DNA of 64,000 nucleotides from DATARH01 sp050246595 (GTDB lineage Bacteria > Pseudomonadota > Alphaproteobacteria > ATCC43930 > CGMCC-115725). Below the pieces are notes generated by a model. It was not told the DNA's origin and searched no databases. It saw only the letters and a program-made list of their open reading frames with translations. The translations under genes and the position numbers were made by a program. This document shows positions 10,861 through 18,253 of this stretch, piece by piece (the first letter of the stretch is position 1; each line of letters opens with the position of its first letter). Location of the stretch: assembly GCA_050246595.1 (NCBI GenBank), contig JBFWVT010000007.1:1-64000 (forward strand). The letters are read 5' to 3'.

Positions 10861-11313
10861 ATGGCCGGTCTGTATTTTGAGGAGTTTTCCGAGGGCCAGG
10901 TGTTCGAGCACGCGCTGACCCGCACCGTCACCGAGATGGACAACGTGCTGTTCACGACCATGACGATGAACCCGCAGCCGCTGCATCTCGACGCCGAATT
11001 CGCCAAGACGACCGAATTCGGCCGGCCGCTGGTCAACAGCATTTTCACCCTCGGGCTGGTGATCGGGATCAGCGTCGGCGACACGACCTTGGGGACGACC
11101 GTCGCCAATCTGGGGATGACCGACGTGCGCTTTCCGAAGCCGGTATTTCACGGCGACACGATCCGGGCACGCACGACGGTGATGTCGGTGCGGCGCAGCC
11201 GGTCGCGCTCGGATGCGGGGATCGTCGAATTCGAGCATGTCGGCCTGAACCAGCACGGGGAGACGGTCGCGATCTGCCGCCGCGCCGCGCTGATGAAGAC
11301 CAGGACGGCGTAG
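10861..11313 (+). CDS. MaoC-like hotdog-fold dehydratase
   Basis: This 150-residue protein has the single hotdog domain of the MaoC family, which hydrates trans-enoyl-CoA thioesters. The core pattern TMNPQPLHLDAEFAKTTEFGRPLVNS contains the usual Asn/His region of the hydratase 2 motif, followed by the PVFHGDTIRARTTV strand. The best match I know is the mesaconyl-CoA hydratase-like group of MaoC proteins, which often neighbours CitE-like lyases, as here. The ATG at 10861 follows GAGGGGAGCA. A REP-like hairpin separates it from the upstream hydratase gene. Confidence 0.85.
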   Translation: MAGLYFEEFSEGQVFEHALTRTVTEMDNVLFTTMTMNPQPLHLDAEFAKTTEFGRPLVNSIFTLGLVIGISVGDTTLGTTVANLGMTDVRFPKPVFHGDTIRARTTVMSVRRSRSRSDAGIVEFEHVGLNQHGETVAICRRAALMKTRTA

Positions 11314-11338
11314 CTCCGGTATTTGGTTGTAAGCATCT

Positions 11339-11440
11339 GTCATTCCGGGGCGGCCCGCAGGGCCGAACCCGGAATCCATATTCCACAAACCCGTGTTCAT
11401 GGATCCCGGGTTCACGCTTCCGGCATGCCCCGGAATGACA
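11339..11440. repeat. Intergenic imperfect palindrome
   Basis: Arms begin GTCATTCCGGGGCGGCCCGC and end GGCATGCCCCGGAATGAC, with internal complementarity around CCCGGAATCCAT / ATGGATCCCGGG. It would fold as one long hairpin between the MaoC gene and the convergent GIY-YIG gene and may act as a bidirectional transcript end. The same class appears at 43268-43347. Confidence 0.8.
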
Positions 11441-11445
11441 ATAAG

Positions 11446-11733
11446 CTATTTGATCATGGTAGCCCATAAATCGAGCCAATCCAGGTTGTCGTGCTCGATA
11501 AGAGCTATTTTCCAGTCGCGCCGCCATTTCTTGATTTCCTTTTCCCGCGCGATTGCCGCAGTCACATCGTCATGCGTCTCAAACCAAACAAGCCGGTCCA
11601 CTCCGTATTTCGCGGTAAATCCGATCACCGCTTTGCTCTTATGCTCGTAAATTCGGCGCACAAGATCGTTCGTCACGCCCATATAGAGCGTCCCGTGCTT
11701 GCGGCTGGCGAGTAGGTAGACATAGTAGGGCAT
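11446..11733 (-). CDS. GIY-YIG nuclease superfamily protein (UPF0213-like)
   Basis: This 95-residue protein is a single GIY-YIG domain: YYVYLLASRKHGTLYMGVT contains the two signature strands, followed by Arg26/27 in LVRRIYEHK, the conserved basic helix, and the catalytic Glu within AIAREKEIKKWRR. Such stand-alone small domains are common in bacteria and usually have no known role; some act on DNA junctions or damage. It is more AT-rich than its neighbours and lies on the opposite strand between two CoA-metabolism genes, so it is probably a mobile single gene rather than part of that pathway. Confidence 0.88.
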   Translation of the reverse strand: MPYYVYLLASRKHGTLYMGVTNDLVRRIYEHKSKAVIGFTAKYGVDRLVWFETHDDVTAAIAREKEIKKWRRDWKIALIEHDNLDWLDLWATMIK

Positions 11734-11761
11734 GCAGGACAGCCTATCTCAGGAGGCCCCG

Positions 11762-12619
11762 ATGCGTTCGCTGCTGTTCGTTCCGGCCGATAGCGAGCGC
11801 AAGCTCGCGCGCGGTCTCGATTCCGGCGCCGACGCCTTGATCCTTGATCTTGAGGATTCGGTCGCCGCGTCCAACCGTGCGACGGCGCGTCGGCTGGCTC
11901 GCGAGTTCCTCGAAGCGCACGGGCCGGGTCGCATCCGCCGCTATGTGCGGGTGAACCCGCTGGCGAGCGGTCTCGCGCTCGACGATCTCGCGGCGACGGC
12001 GCCGGGCCGTCCGGACGGCATCCTTCTGCCGAAATGCGTCCCCGCGGAGGTGCGCACGCTCGACAATTACCTCTCCGCCTTCGAGGCGGCTGCCGGCGCG
12101 CCGGTCGGCGCGATCCGGATTATCGCGATCGCCACCGAAACCCCGGCTTCCGTGTTCGCGCTGGGCGGCTATTCCGGTGTGTCGCCACGCCTGGAGGCCA
12201 TTACCTGGGGGGCGGAGGACCTGGCGGCCTGTCTCGGCGGCAACAATCGCACGATCGACGGCGACTATGACGGGCCGTACAAGCTGGCACGTTCGCTATG
12301 CCTGCTGGCAGCGGCGGCCGCTGATGTCGTCGCGATCGACACGATCTACACCGATTTCCGCGATGAGGCCGGTCTCAGAGCTGAATGCGCGGCGGCGCGC
12401 CGCTCCGGGTTCGCCGCGAAGATGGCGATCCATCCGGCGCAACTCGGGGCGATCAACGAAACCTTCTCGGTCAGCGCCGCCGAACGCGACTGGGCCGAGC
12501 GCGTCATCGCGCTGTTCGAGGCCAATCCGGATTCCGGCACGCTGGCGCTCGACGGCAAGATGATCGACAGGCCGCATCTCGTGCTGGCGCGCCGTCTGTT
12601 GGGGGAGCCGAGGGGCTGA
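11762..12619 (+). CDS. CoA ester lyase, HpcH/HpaI aldolase (CitE-like) family
   Basis: This 285-residue TIM-barrel lyase resembles the citrate-lyase beta subunit and malyl-/citramalyl-CoA lyases. Key residues are the DLED motif (29-32), Arg63 in YVRVNP for carboxylate binding, Lys91, and the Mg2+ ligands Glu126 (ATETP) and Asp153 (GAEDLA). The start ATG is preceded by AGGAGGCCCCG. Together with the MaoC-like hydratase upstream it could hydrate and cleave a branched dicarboxylyl-CoA (mesaconyl/methylmalyl/citramalyl type) to acetyl-, propionyl- or pyruvate-level products; this pathway link is inference from context. Confidence 0.88.
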   Translation: MRSLLFVPADSERKLARGLDSGADALILDLEDSVAASNRATARRLAREFLEAHGPGRIRRYVRVNPLASGLALDDLAATAPGRPDGILLPKCVPAEVRTLDNYLSAFEAAAGAPVGAIRIIAIATETPASVFALGGYSGVSPRLEAITWGAEDLAACLGGNNRTIDGDYDGPYKLARSLCLLAAAAADVVAIDTIYTDFRDEAGLRAECAAARRSGFAAKMAIHPAQLGAINETFSVSAAERDWAERVIALFEANPDSGTLALDGKMIDRPHLVLARRLLGEPRG

Positions 12620-12722
12620 ACGCAGGGGCTCCCGCCGGCATGCCGAATGCGCGGCTCGCGCTCATACGAGTGTTGCGGCATGGACGGTGGTGCCCGATGC
12701 TGCACTGCACTATGTGACCGGA

Positions 12723-14198
12723 ATGCGCGCGCCCCCGGCCACCGCTACCCCTCCGGATCTTGCGGAAGACGGGCTTCCGGTCCCGCAGCGCTACTGGAGC
12801 ATGCTGACCCTGATGGTCGGCCTGGCGATGTCGGTGCTCGATACCGCGATCGTCAATGTCGCGCTGCCGGTCATCGCAAAGGATCTGCGCGCCGACCCGG
12901 CCGAGGCGATCTGGGTCGTCAATGCCTATCAACTCGCTGTGCTGGTCTCGCTGCTGCCGTTCGCCTCGGTCGGCGATATTTTCGGGTATCGCCGGGTCTA
13001 CCGCTTCGGCCTTGTCCTCTATACGGCGGCGACGTTCATCAGCGCGACGGCGGGGTCGCTGGAGATGCTGATCCTCGGGCGCGGTCTGCAGGGTCTCGGC
13101 GCCGCCGGGCTGATGAGCGTCAACACCGCGCTGGTCCGCTACACCTATCCGCGCCGCCAGCTCGGACGCGCGATCGGCATGGTCTCGCTGGTCGTGTCGG
13201 TGTCGTCGGCCTCCGGGCCGAGCGTCGCCGGCGCGATCCTGGCGGTTGCGTCCTGGCCATGGCTGTTCGCGGTCAATATCCCGATCGGCATCGTAACGTT
13301 TTTTCTGGCGATGCGGCTGCTGCCCTACACGAAACCGAGCGAGCACCGCTTCGACGTATGGAGCGCCGTGCTGTGCGCGCTGATGTTCACCTGTCTTATC
13401 GCGGGCATCACCGGGATCGGGCACGGTCAGAGCGCCCCGGCGCTGATCGTCGAGTTCGCCGGCGCGATCGCGACCGGCTACCTGCTGGTCCGCCGCCAAC
13501 GCAACCAGAAGATGCCGCTGCTGCCGGTCGATCTGTTCCGCCGCCCGATCTTTGCGCTGTCGGTGACGACCTCGGTATGCAGCTTTATTGCGCAGGGCAT
13601 CGCGTTTGTAGCGCTGCCGTTCTATTTCCACGACGTGCTCGGCGCATCGGCCGTGATGACCGGGCTGATGATGACGCCGTGGGCTGTGATGACGGCGATC
13701 ATGGCGCCGATTGCCGGGTGGCTGGCTGATCGCCATTCGGCCGGCATTCTTGGCGGCATCGGGCTATTGATCCTGGCCGGCGGTTTTGTGCTGCTGGCGC
13801 TGCTGCCGGCCGATCCGACGCTGCCGGACGTTCTGTGGCGCGTCGCGGTATGCGGCTTCGGGTTCGGCTTCTTTCAGTCGCCGAACAACCGGGCGATCGT
13901 GACCAGCGCCCCGCGCGAGCGCAGCGGCGGCGCCGGCGCGATCCAGGGCACCTCGCGTCTGCTCGGGCAGGCGATCGGCGCGGCGCTGGTCGCGCTTGTC
14001 TTTGCGGCGGCCGGAGGCACGCACGGCGCGACTGGGGCGATCCTGGTAGCGGCCGGTTTCGCCGGAGCCGGCGTGCTGGCGAGCCTGAGCCGCCTGATGA
14101 ATGCGGTTCGTCGCCCGCGTGCGCCGCCCGCGGCACCCGCCTTGTCATCGCCGGAGTCATCGCCGGACGGGACCGCGGCGCGCGAGCCGGCAGAGTGA
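12723..14198 (+). CDS. MFS exporter, DHA2 (EmrB/QacA-like) family
   Basis: This 491-residue protein has about 14 hydrophobic helices and the DHA2 signature motif C region (LDTAIVNVALPVI) in helix 1 and motif A-like loop GDIFGYRRVYR after helix 2, pointing to a proton-driven drug or metabolite exporter in the inner membrane. A 15-residue Ala/Pro-rich N-terminus precedes helix 1. Start choice is uncertain: ATG at 12723 or an in-frame GTG at 12687; neither has a strong ribosome-binding site. No adjacent MarR/TetR regulator or membrane-fusion (EmrA) gene is seen, so the substrate and control are unknown. Confidence 0.88.
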   Translation: MRAPPATATPPDLAEDGLPVPQRYWSMLTLMVGLAMSVLDTAIVNVALPVIAKDLRADPAEAIWVVNAYQLAVLVSLLPFASVGDIFGYRRVYRFGLVLYTAATFISATAGSLEMLILGRGLQGLGAAGLMSVNTALVRYTYPRRQLGRAIGMVSLVVSVSSASGPSVAGAILAVASWPWLFAVNIPIGIVTFFLAMRLLPYTKPSEHRFDVWSAVLCALMFTCLIAGITGIGHGQSAPALIVEFAGAIATGYLLVRRQRNQKMPLLPVDLFRRPIFALSVTTSVCSFIAQGIAFVALPFYFHDVLGASAVMTGLMMTPWAVMTAIMAPIAGWLADRHSAGILGGIGLLILAGGFVLLALLPADPTLPDVLWRVAVCGFGFGFFQSPNNRAIVTSAPRERSGGAGAIQGTSRLLGQAIGAALVALVFAAAGGTHGATGAILVAAGFAGAGVLASLSRLMNAVRRPRAPPAAPALSSPESSPDGTAAREPAE

Positions 14199-14224
14199 AC
14201 CAAAACCGCGGGTGAAGCGGTAAA

Positions 14225-14252
14225 GGGCGGATCAGCGCAGCCTGATCCGCCC
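14225..14252. terminator. Hairpin between convergent genes, candidate bidirectional terminator
   Basis: An 11-bp perfect stem (GGGCGGATCAG with CTGATCCGCCC) closes a six-base loop, between the ends of the MFS gene and the zeta-subunit gene. There is no T-run, so it is at best an atypical terminator. The GGGCGGAT stem links it to the REP-like family at 37562 and 57943. Confidence 0.55.
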
Positions 14253-14309
14253 ATACGTCCGGAACGGCGGATTGCGCCTGGCTCACCCGCCCTGGCCCGT
14301 CGCGAGATG

Positions 14310-14627
14310 CTACTCCCGCATCACCTGCTGCTTGGCGGTTTCGGCGAGATGGGTCAGCTCGAATTCGATCTGCGCCGGCGTCCAGCTCTGGCCGTTGGCG
14401 CTCAGATCGGCGCGGACCTTCTCGACGATGTGGTGATCGCCGCCGGCGAACTCGGCGTCGACGATTTCCTTGGCGTAGGCCTGCGCCGCCTCGCCGCCGA
14501 GCCCCATCCGTTCGGCGGCCCACAGCCCCAACAGCCGGTTGCGGCGCGCCTTGACCCGAAACTGCAAATCCTGATCGTGCTTGAAGCGGGCCTCAAAATC
14601 CCGTTCACGTTCATCAAAGGCATCCAT
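14310..14627 (-). CDS. DUF1476 protein, F1-ATPase inhibitor zeta subunit
   Basis: This 105-residue four-helix protein matches the alphaproteobacterial DUF1476 family, shown in Paracoccus to be the zeta subunit that blocks ATP hydrolysis by F1-ATPase. The hallmark N-terminal stretch DERERDFEARFKHDQDLQFR and the core ARRNRLLGLWAAERMGLGG are intact, as are the YAKEIVDAEFAG and C-terminal helices. The N-terminal helix is the inhibitory element in the characterised homologue. It is divergently placed from the NRDE gene. In many alphaproteobacteria this gene sits next to purC-purS-purQ-purL, as it nearly does here. Confidence 0.9.
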   Translation of the reverse strand: MDAFDERERDFEARFKHDQDLQFRVKARRNRLLGLWAAERMGLGGEAAQAYAKEIVDAEFAGGDHHIVEKVRADLSANGQSWTPAQIEFELTHLAETAKQQVMRE

Positions 14628-14728
14628 GATTAGTGCTCCCTGCCTCTCGCGGTTGGCGCCGGTCGCGACGATATCACGGCCGCGCCCGCAAGCCCGGCGA
14701 GAACGGAAGCCCAGCGAGAACGAAAACA

Positions 14729-15481
14729 ATGTGCACTCTGGTGATCCTGCGGCGGCCCGAGCACGACTGGCCGGTCGTGATCGGAGCCAATCGCGACGAA
14801 ATGATCGACCGGCCCGCGAGGGCGCCGGGACGGCACTGGCCGGACCGTGCCGAGATCGTCGCCGGGATCGATCTGCTCGCCGGCGGCTCGTGGCTCGGTG
14901 TCAATGATTGGGGCGTCGCCGCCGCCGTGCTGAACCGGCACGGCTCGCTCGGCCCCGCCTCGGGATTGCGCTCGCGCGGCGAACTCGTGCTCGAAGCGCT
15001 CGACCATGCCGACGCCGTTGACGCCGCCGCCGCACTGTCCGATCTCGACCCGGCCGCCTATCGCAGCTTCAACCTGATCGTCGCCAACAACCGCGATGCG
15101 TTCTGGCTGCGCCACACCGGAATCGGGCGGATCGAAACGCACCCGGTGCCGGACGGACTGTCGATTATCGCCGCCGGCGATCTCGACGAGTTGATGACCC
15201 CGCGCCTGCGGCTCGCGCGTCCCCGCTTCGCGACCGCCGTGCCGCCCGACCCCGATAGCGGGGACTGGACCGGGTGGCAGACCCTTCTGAGCGATGACAC
15301 CGTGCCGCCCGGCGAGCCGGCAGAAGCGGCGTTGCGGTTCCGCACGCCGCGCGGTTTCGCCACGGTATCGAGCGCGCTGATCGCGCTGCCGGCGGCGCCG
15401 TCGCCGCAACGGCGCACCGTCTTCCGCCATGCCGGCTGGCTGCCGGAACCGACCTCGTGGTGCAACGTGGACGTGTGTTGA
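14729..15481 (+). CDS. NRDE family protein (TANGO2-like)
   Basis: This 250-residue protein starts MCT with Cys2, the possible N-terminal nucleophile of this Ntn-hydrolase-like family, and carries the family signature ANRDE at residues 19-23 followed by GGSWLGVNDWG. Human TANGO2 belongs to the same family, and heme handling has been proposed for some relatives; the bacterial role is unknown. The ATG is 102 bp from the divergent zeta-subunit start, so the gap probably carries both promoters. It occupies the place where purC is usual in this neighbourhood. Confidence 0.85.
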   Translation: MCTLVILRRPEHDWPVVIGANRDEMIDRPARAPGRHWPDRAEIVAGIDLLAGGSWLGVNDWGVAAAVLNRHGSLGPASGLRSRGELVLEALDHADAVDAAAALSDLDPAAYRSFNLIVANNRDAFWLRHTGIGRIETHPVPDGLSIIAAGDLDELMTPRLRLARPRFATAVPPDPDSGDWTGWQTLLSDDTVPPGEPAEAALRFRTPRGFATVSSALIALPAAPSPQRRTVFRHAGWLPEPTSWCNVDVC

Positions 15482-15492
15482 GTTCAACTCAA
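15478..15492. promoter_or_regulatory. Perfect 15-bp palindrome before purS, candidate operator
   Basis: TTGAGTTCAACTCAA is a perfect 7-1-7 inverted repeat overlapping the NRDE stop codon, in an AT-rich island within GC-rich DNA. About 12 bases downstream, TTGCCA (15504-15509) and a TTATTT/TATTTA stretch (15528-15534) could form a weak promoter for purS. The palindrome could be an operator for this promoter; no regulator is known for it. Confidence 0.4.
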
Positions 15493-15694
15493 TATTATCC
15501 ACATTGCCAATGCTCCCACACCCGGGCTTATTTAGAGCGGTAGGACCTGAATGCCGCGGTGTCGCTACCATGTCGCGGAAGGTTGTCAGGCGGTGGCGCG
15601 CCGCCTCGGGACCCTGCCGGATGGCGGCCCGGGCGACACCGGGGCGACGCAAGCGTTGCAACAACCGGAGCGGCGTTCAGGACAGGTCTCGGCG

Positions 15695-15934
15695 ATGAAA
15701 GCGCGTGTGCATGTCAGCCTCAAACCCGGTGTGCTCGATCCCCAGGGCAAGGCGATCGGCAATACGTTAAAAACGCTTGGCTTCGGCGGGGTCGGCGAGG
15801 TCCGTCAGGGCAAACTGATCGAGATTGAACTGACCGAGGCCGATCCCGCCGCGGCGCGCGCCCGCGTCGAGGAGATGTGCCGCCAACTGCTCGCCAACCC
15901 GGTGATCGAGAATTATACGATCGAGATCGGTTGA
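15695..15934 (+). CDS. purS: Phosphoribosylformylglycinamidine synthase subunit PurS
   Basis: This 79-residue protein is the small subunit of the three-part FGAM synthase (PurS-PurQ-PurL) of de novo purine synthesis. The typical pattern is present: VHVSLKPGVLDPQGKAI at the start, the glycine-rich turn LGFGGVGEVRQGK, and the C-terminal NPVIENYTIEI. It dimerises and bridges PurL and PurQ. The ATG at 15695 begins the domain; the frame is open upstream but encodes nothing recognisable. Unlike the usual order, purQ does not follow directly, as a secreted-protein gene lies between. Confidence 0.95.
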   Translation: MKARVHVSLKPGVLDPQGKAIGNTLKTLGFGGVGEVRQGKLIEIELTEADPAAARARVEEMCRQLLANPVIENYTIEIG

Positions 15935-15948
15935 GGCGGTCTCGTTCA

Positions 15949-16434
15949 ATGGGTGCGATCGGTAAGCGGCACCGCTTTGTCGCCGCGCTGCTTGCAGCGG
16001 CGGCATATGGTGCGGCGCTTGCCGCTGATGCCGCGCCGCAGGACTGCATCAAGGTCCCGGTTGTGCTGTGGGGCGACGGCAGGCACGACGACACGGCGGC
16101 GCTGAACGCCTGGCTGCGCGGCCGTGACGCGATCTGGGCCGATACCGGAGACCCGGTTGGCGCGGCCATCGGCGGGCGGCGCTTTCGCCTGTCGTCGGCG
16201 ATTTATGTCCATGCCGGGACCGGCCGCGTCCTGCGTGATTTCCGCATGGAATGGCCGGAGCGCGGCGAGGTGGTGACTGGCGGCACGATCGCGGCGGGCG
16301 ACGATCCCGATTCGCCGCCGCTGCAATCCGGGGTGACGATCACCGGCGGCGACCCGGGAGAGGGCGTGCCGTTTGAAATCCCGGATGACGAGGCCGGGCA
16401 GGCGAGCCGCGACGCGAGCTGTGCAATTTCCTGA
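15949..16434 (+). CDS. Secreted pectate-lyase-superfamily fragment
   Basis: This 161-residue protein has a signal peptide (GKRHRFVAALLAAAAYGAALA, cleavage near AADA) and then WGDGRHDDTAALNAWLRG, the hallmark start of the pectate-lyase-3 (right-handed beta-helix) domain. Only about 100 residues follow, including one or two beta turns (GGTIAAGDDPDSPPLQSGVTITGG), far short of the usual 300 or more, so it is a truncated or minimal version. It starts 15 bp after the purS stop and lies between purS and purQ, an unexpected place for an exported protein. It may be a degraded gene or a small surface/periplasmic protein with an unknown role. Confidence 0.6.
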   Translation: MGAIGKRHRFVAALLAAAAYGAALAADAAPQDCIKVPVVLWGDGRHDDTAALNAWLRGRDAIWADTGDPVGAAIGGRRFRLSSAIYVHAGTGRVLRDFRMEWPERGEVVTGGTIAAGDDPDSPPLQSGVTITGGDPGEGVPFEIPDDEAGQASRDASCAIS

Positions 16435-16495
16435 AAGGCGGGTCCGCTTGAAGCGCGGTGCGGGGCTGCGTATGTGACCGGCAAAACCGCCGTCC

Positions 16496-16529
16496 CGAAT
16501 CGCCCAGGATCACGAATCGCCCAGGATCA
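16496..16529. repeat. 17-bp tandem duplication carrying the purQ ribosome-binding site
   Basis: CGAATCGCCCAGGATCA occurs twice in direct succession (16496-16512, 16513-16529), ending one base before the purQ ATG. Each copy has an AGGA core. The downstream copy is correctly spaced for purQ; the upstream one is not. This looks like a slippage event that duplicated the translation start region. Confidence 0.85.
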
Positions 16530-16530
16530 G

Positions 16531-17220
16531 ATGAAAGCCGCGATCGTCATCTTTCCCGGTTCCAACCGCGAGCACGATGTCGCGCTCGCCTGGAAGCGCA
16601 CGACCGGTCATGAACCGGCACGAATCTGGCACCGCGACACCGAACTCCCCGATACTGACCTGATTATCCTGCCCGGCGGGTTTGCCTATGGCGATTATCT
16701 GCGCTGCGGTGCGATGGCGGCGCATTCGCCCGTTATGCGCGAGGTCAAGGCGCGCGCCGAGCGCGGCACCCCGGTGCTCGGCATCTGCAACGGTTTCCAA
16801 ATCCTGTGCGAGGCCGGGATGCTGCCCGGCGCGCTGCTGCCGAACCGCTCGCTCGCCTTTACCTGCAAGGACGTTTATCTGCGCGTCGAGAACAACCAGA
16901 CGATCTTTACCTGCGGTTATGCCGCCGGCCAGACGATCCGGGTGCCGGTCGCGCATCATGACGGCGCCTATATGGCCGATCCCGACACGCTGGACCGGCT
17001 GGAGGGCGAGGGCCGCGTCGCGTTCCGCTATTGCGGCCCCTCGGGCGCGCTGTCGGAGGAGGACAATTTCAACGGCTCGGCGCGCGCGATCGCCGGCGTG
17101 TTCAACGACAACCGCACCGTGCTGGGTCTGATGCCGCACCCGGAGAACGCGACCGACAAGCTGCTCGGCGGCACCGACGGGTGCGCCTTTTTCACGGGTT
17201 TGGCGGGCGCACTGCAATAG
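16531..17220 (+). CDS. purQ: Phosphoribosylformylglycinamidine synthase subunit PurQ (glutaminase)
   Basis: This 229-residue class I glutamine amidotransferase supplies ammonia to PurL for conversion of FGAR to FGAM. The catalytic triad is visible: Cys in LGICNGFQIL and His plus Glu in LMPHPENA; PGGFAYGDYLRCG is the family signature near residue 50. The ATG follows the duplicated AGGA element. A 175-bp gap with a REP-like repeat and an inserted gene separate it from purL, whereas the two are usually close together. Confidence 0.96.
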   Translation: MKAAIVIFPGSNREHDVALAWKRTTGHEPARIWHRDTELPDTDLIILPGGFAYGDYLRCGAMAAHSPVMREVKARAERGTPVLGICNGFQILCEAGMLPGALLPNRSLAFTCKDVYLRVENNQTIFTCGYAAGQTIRVPVAHHDGAYMADPDTLDRLEGEGRVAFRYCGPSGALSEEDNFNGSARAIAGVFNDNRTVLGLMPHPENATDKLLGGTDGCAFFTGLAGALQ

Positions 17221-17239
17221 AGACTTCGGGGTATGACAA

Positions 17240-17327
17240 GCGGAAATACAGCAGGGCGGAATAGCATAGCGTATTGCTCCATTTTAGCATCGCTTGGCGG
17301 AACGCGCTTCGTTTTTCCGCCTTACGA
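17240..17327. repeat. REP-like palindrome downstream of purQ
   Basis: The segment runs from GCGGAAATACAGCAGGGCGG to a GGCGGAACGCGCTTCGTTTTTCCGCCTTACG end (written here as the two recognisable ends only). The right arm is close to that of the elements at 37562-37656 and 57943-58020, but the left arm has diverged. It sits exactly at the left border of the inserted AT-rich gene. Confidence 0.65.
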
Positions 17328-17395
17328 TCTGCAATTCTCGGCGATTTCATATAGTTACTCCGACGTATTGAGATACGATCTCCTGGCGTATAAAA

Positions 17396-18253
17396 ATGAA
17401 TAATCAAAAAAGTGATACGCCGCAAGAGCACTTACGGAAAGCACTTGAGGCCGAAAAACAATATGAGGAAGCCTTTGAACAAGGGCCAGTAGGTCGAATT
17501 TTAGCTAAGGATTCAGAGGGCAATTATATCGCCCTACCCGAGCAGGTGCCAGCCCATTTTTTCCATACCGGCGCAACCGCAGCGGATGACATTCGCGCTT
17601 ATCTAGCAGCTGGCGGTGACATCTGCACCCTGGAAGATTATGCAGCTTCTGTCTTACGTTCGTCGGGCATCATAAAGGCGGATGCCAGTGCTGATATAGA
17701 GGCACTGAAAGGGTGGATTGCATGTCATGCCGTTGCGCTTTCGGCTCTGCCCGGGTTTCGCAAAAAAGTGGAAGCATTTTTGGAAGCTCAATATGCGCTC
17801 AGGCAAGCATTTGAAGCTAAGGAGGAAGCTCTAACCAAATTTTATTCAAGTCCAGCAGCGCTCTTCCTCAATAATGATCCAATTACCGCAGTCGAGAAGC
17901 TTTTCTCGCTTCCCGAACCAACCGAAGCAATGCGTGATCTAGTCGATCAGCTTCAGCATGAGCCTAAGGCTCTTGCTGACGTCCAGAAGGCTGTTATCGA
18001 TTTTGTAATCAATCGCATCGGCCTTGAAGCTGAGCGACATCCAGCATTCTGCAACTTCCTGGACAAGAATCGAAGCACTTTGGCATTCTTGTTCGATCAC
18101 GAAAAGCTTAGTACATTGGACAATATTGCCGCCGATATAAGGCGGTCAGCACTCTCCCTTCAAGTTGAGAATAGCCGCTCAGCGCCGGATGGCTTGGCAG
18201 ACGGGACCATAAAACGTAAAGGGTGGAAGTGGATGTTCCGGCGATCTCGATGA
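17396..18253 (+). CDS. AT-richer protein resembling phage virion-protein helical domains, inserted before purL
   Basis: This 285-residue, almost all-helical cytoplasmic protein differs in base composition from the whole neighbourhood. Its layout (VPAHFFHTGATAADDIRAYL, then LEDYAASVLRSSG, WIACHAVALSALPGF, a charged coiled helix, FLNNDPITAVEKLF, AMRDLVDQL, and FLDKNRSTLAFLFDHEKLS with IAADIRRSA) follows, from memory, the repeated helical region of large phage internal-virion or transglycosylase-associated proteins. There is no visible Shine-Dalgarno before the ATG, and TATAAA lies just ahead of it. Its stop overlaps the purL start as ATGA. A fragment of a phage gene captured in the purine operon is the likeliest reading; function is unknown. 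Confidence 0.65.
   Translation: MNNQKSDTPQEHLRKALEAEKQYEEAFEQGPVGRILAKDSEGNYIALPEQVPAHFFHTGATAADDIRAYLAAGGDICTLEDYAASVLRSSGIIKADASADIEALKGWIACHAVALSALPGFRKKVEAFLEAQYALRQAFEAKEEALTKFYSSPAALFLNNDPITAVEKLFSLPEPTEAMRDLVDQLQHEPKALADVQKAVIDFVINRIGLEAERHPAFCNFLDKNRSTLAFLFDHEKLSTLDNIAADIRRSALSLQVENSRSAPDGLADGTIKRKGWKWMFRRSR

Noticed and set aside
15551..15694. 48-residue N-terminal extension of PurS
   Set aside because: PurS proteins are about 80 residues and the extension has no similarity; the ATG at 15695 fits exactly.
17368..17394. TTGAGA/TATAAA promoter for the phage-like gene
   Set aside because: The spacer is only 15 bp and the predicted start would fall inside the coding region after the ATG, so it cannot serve the annotated start.
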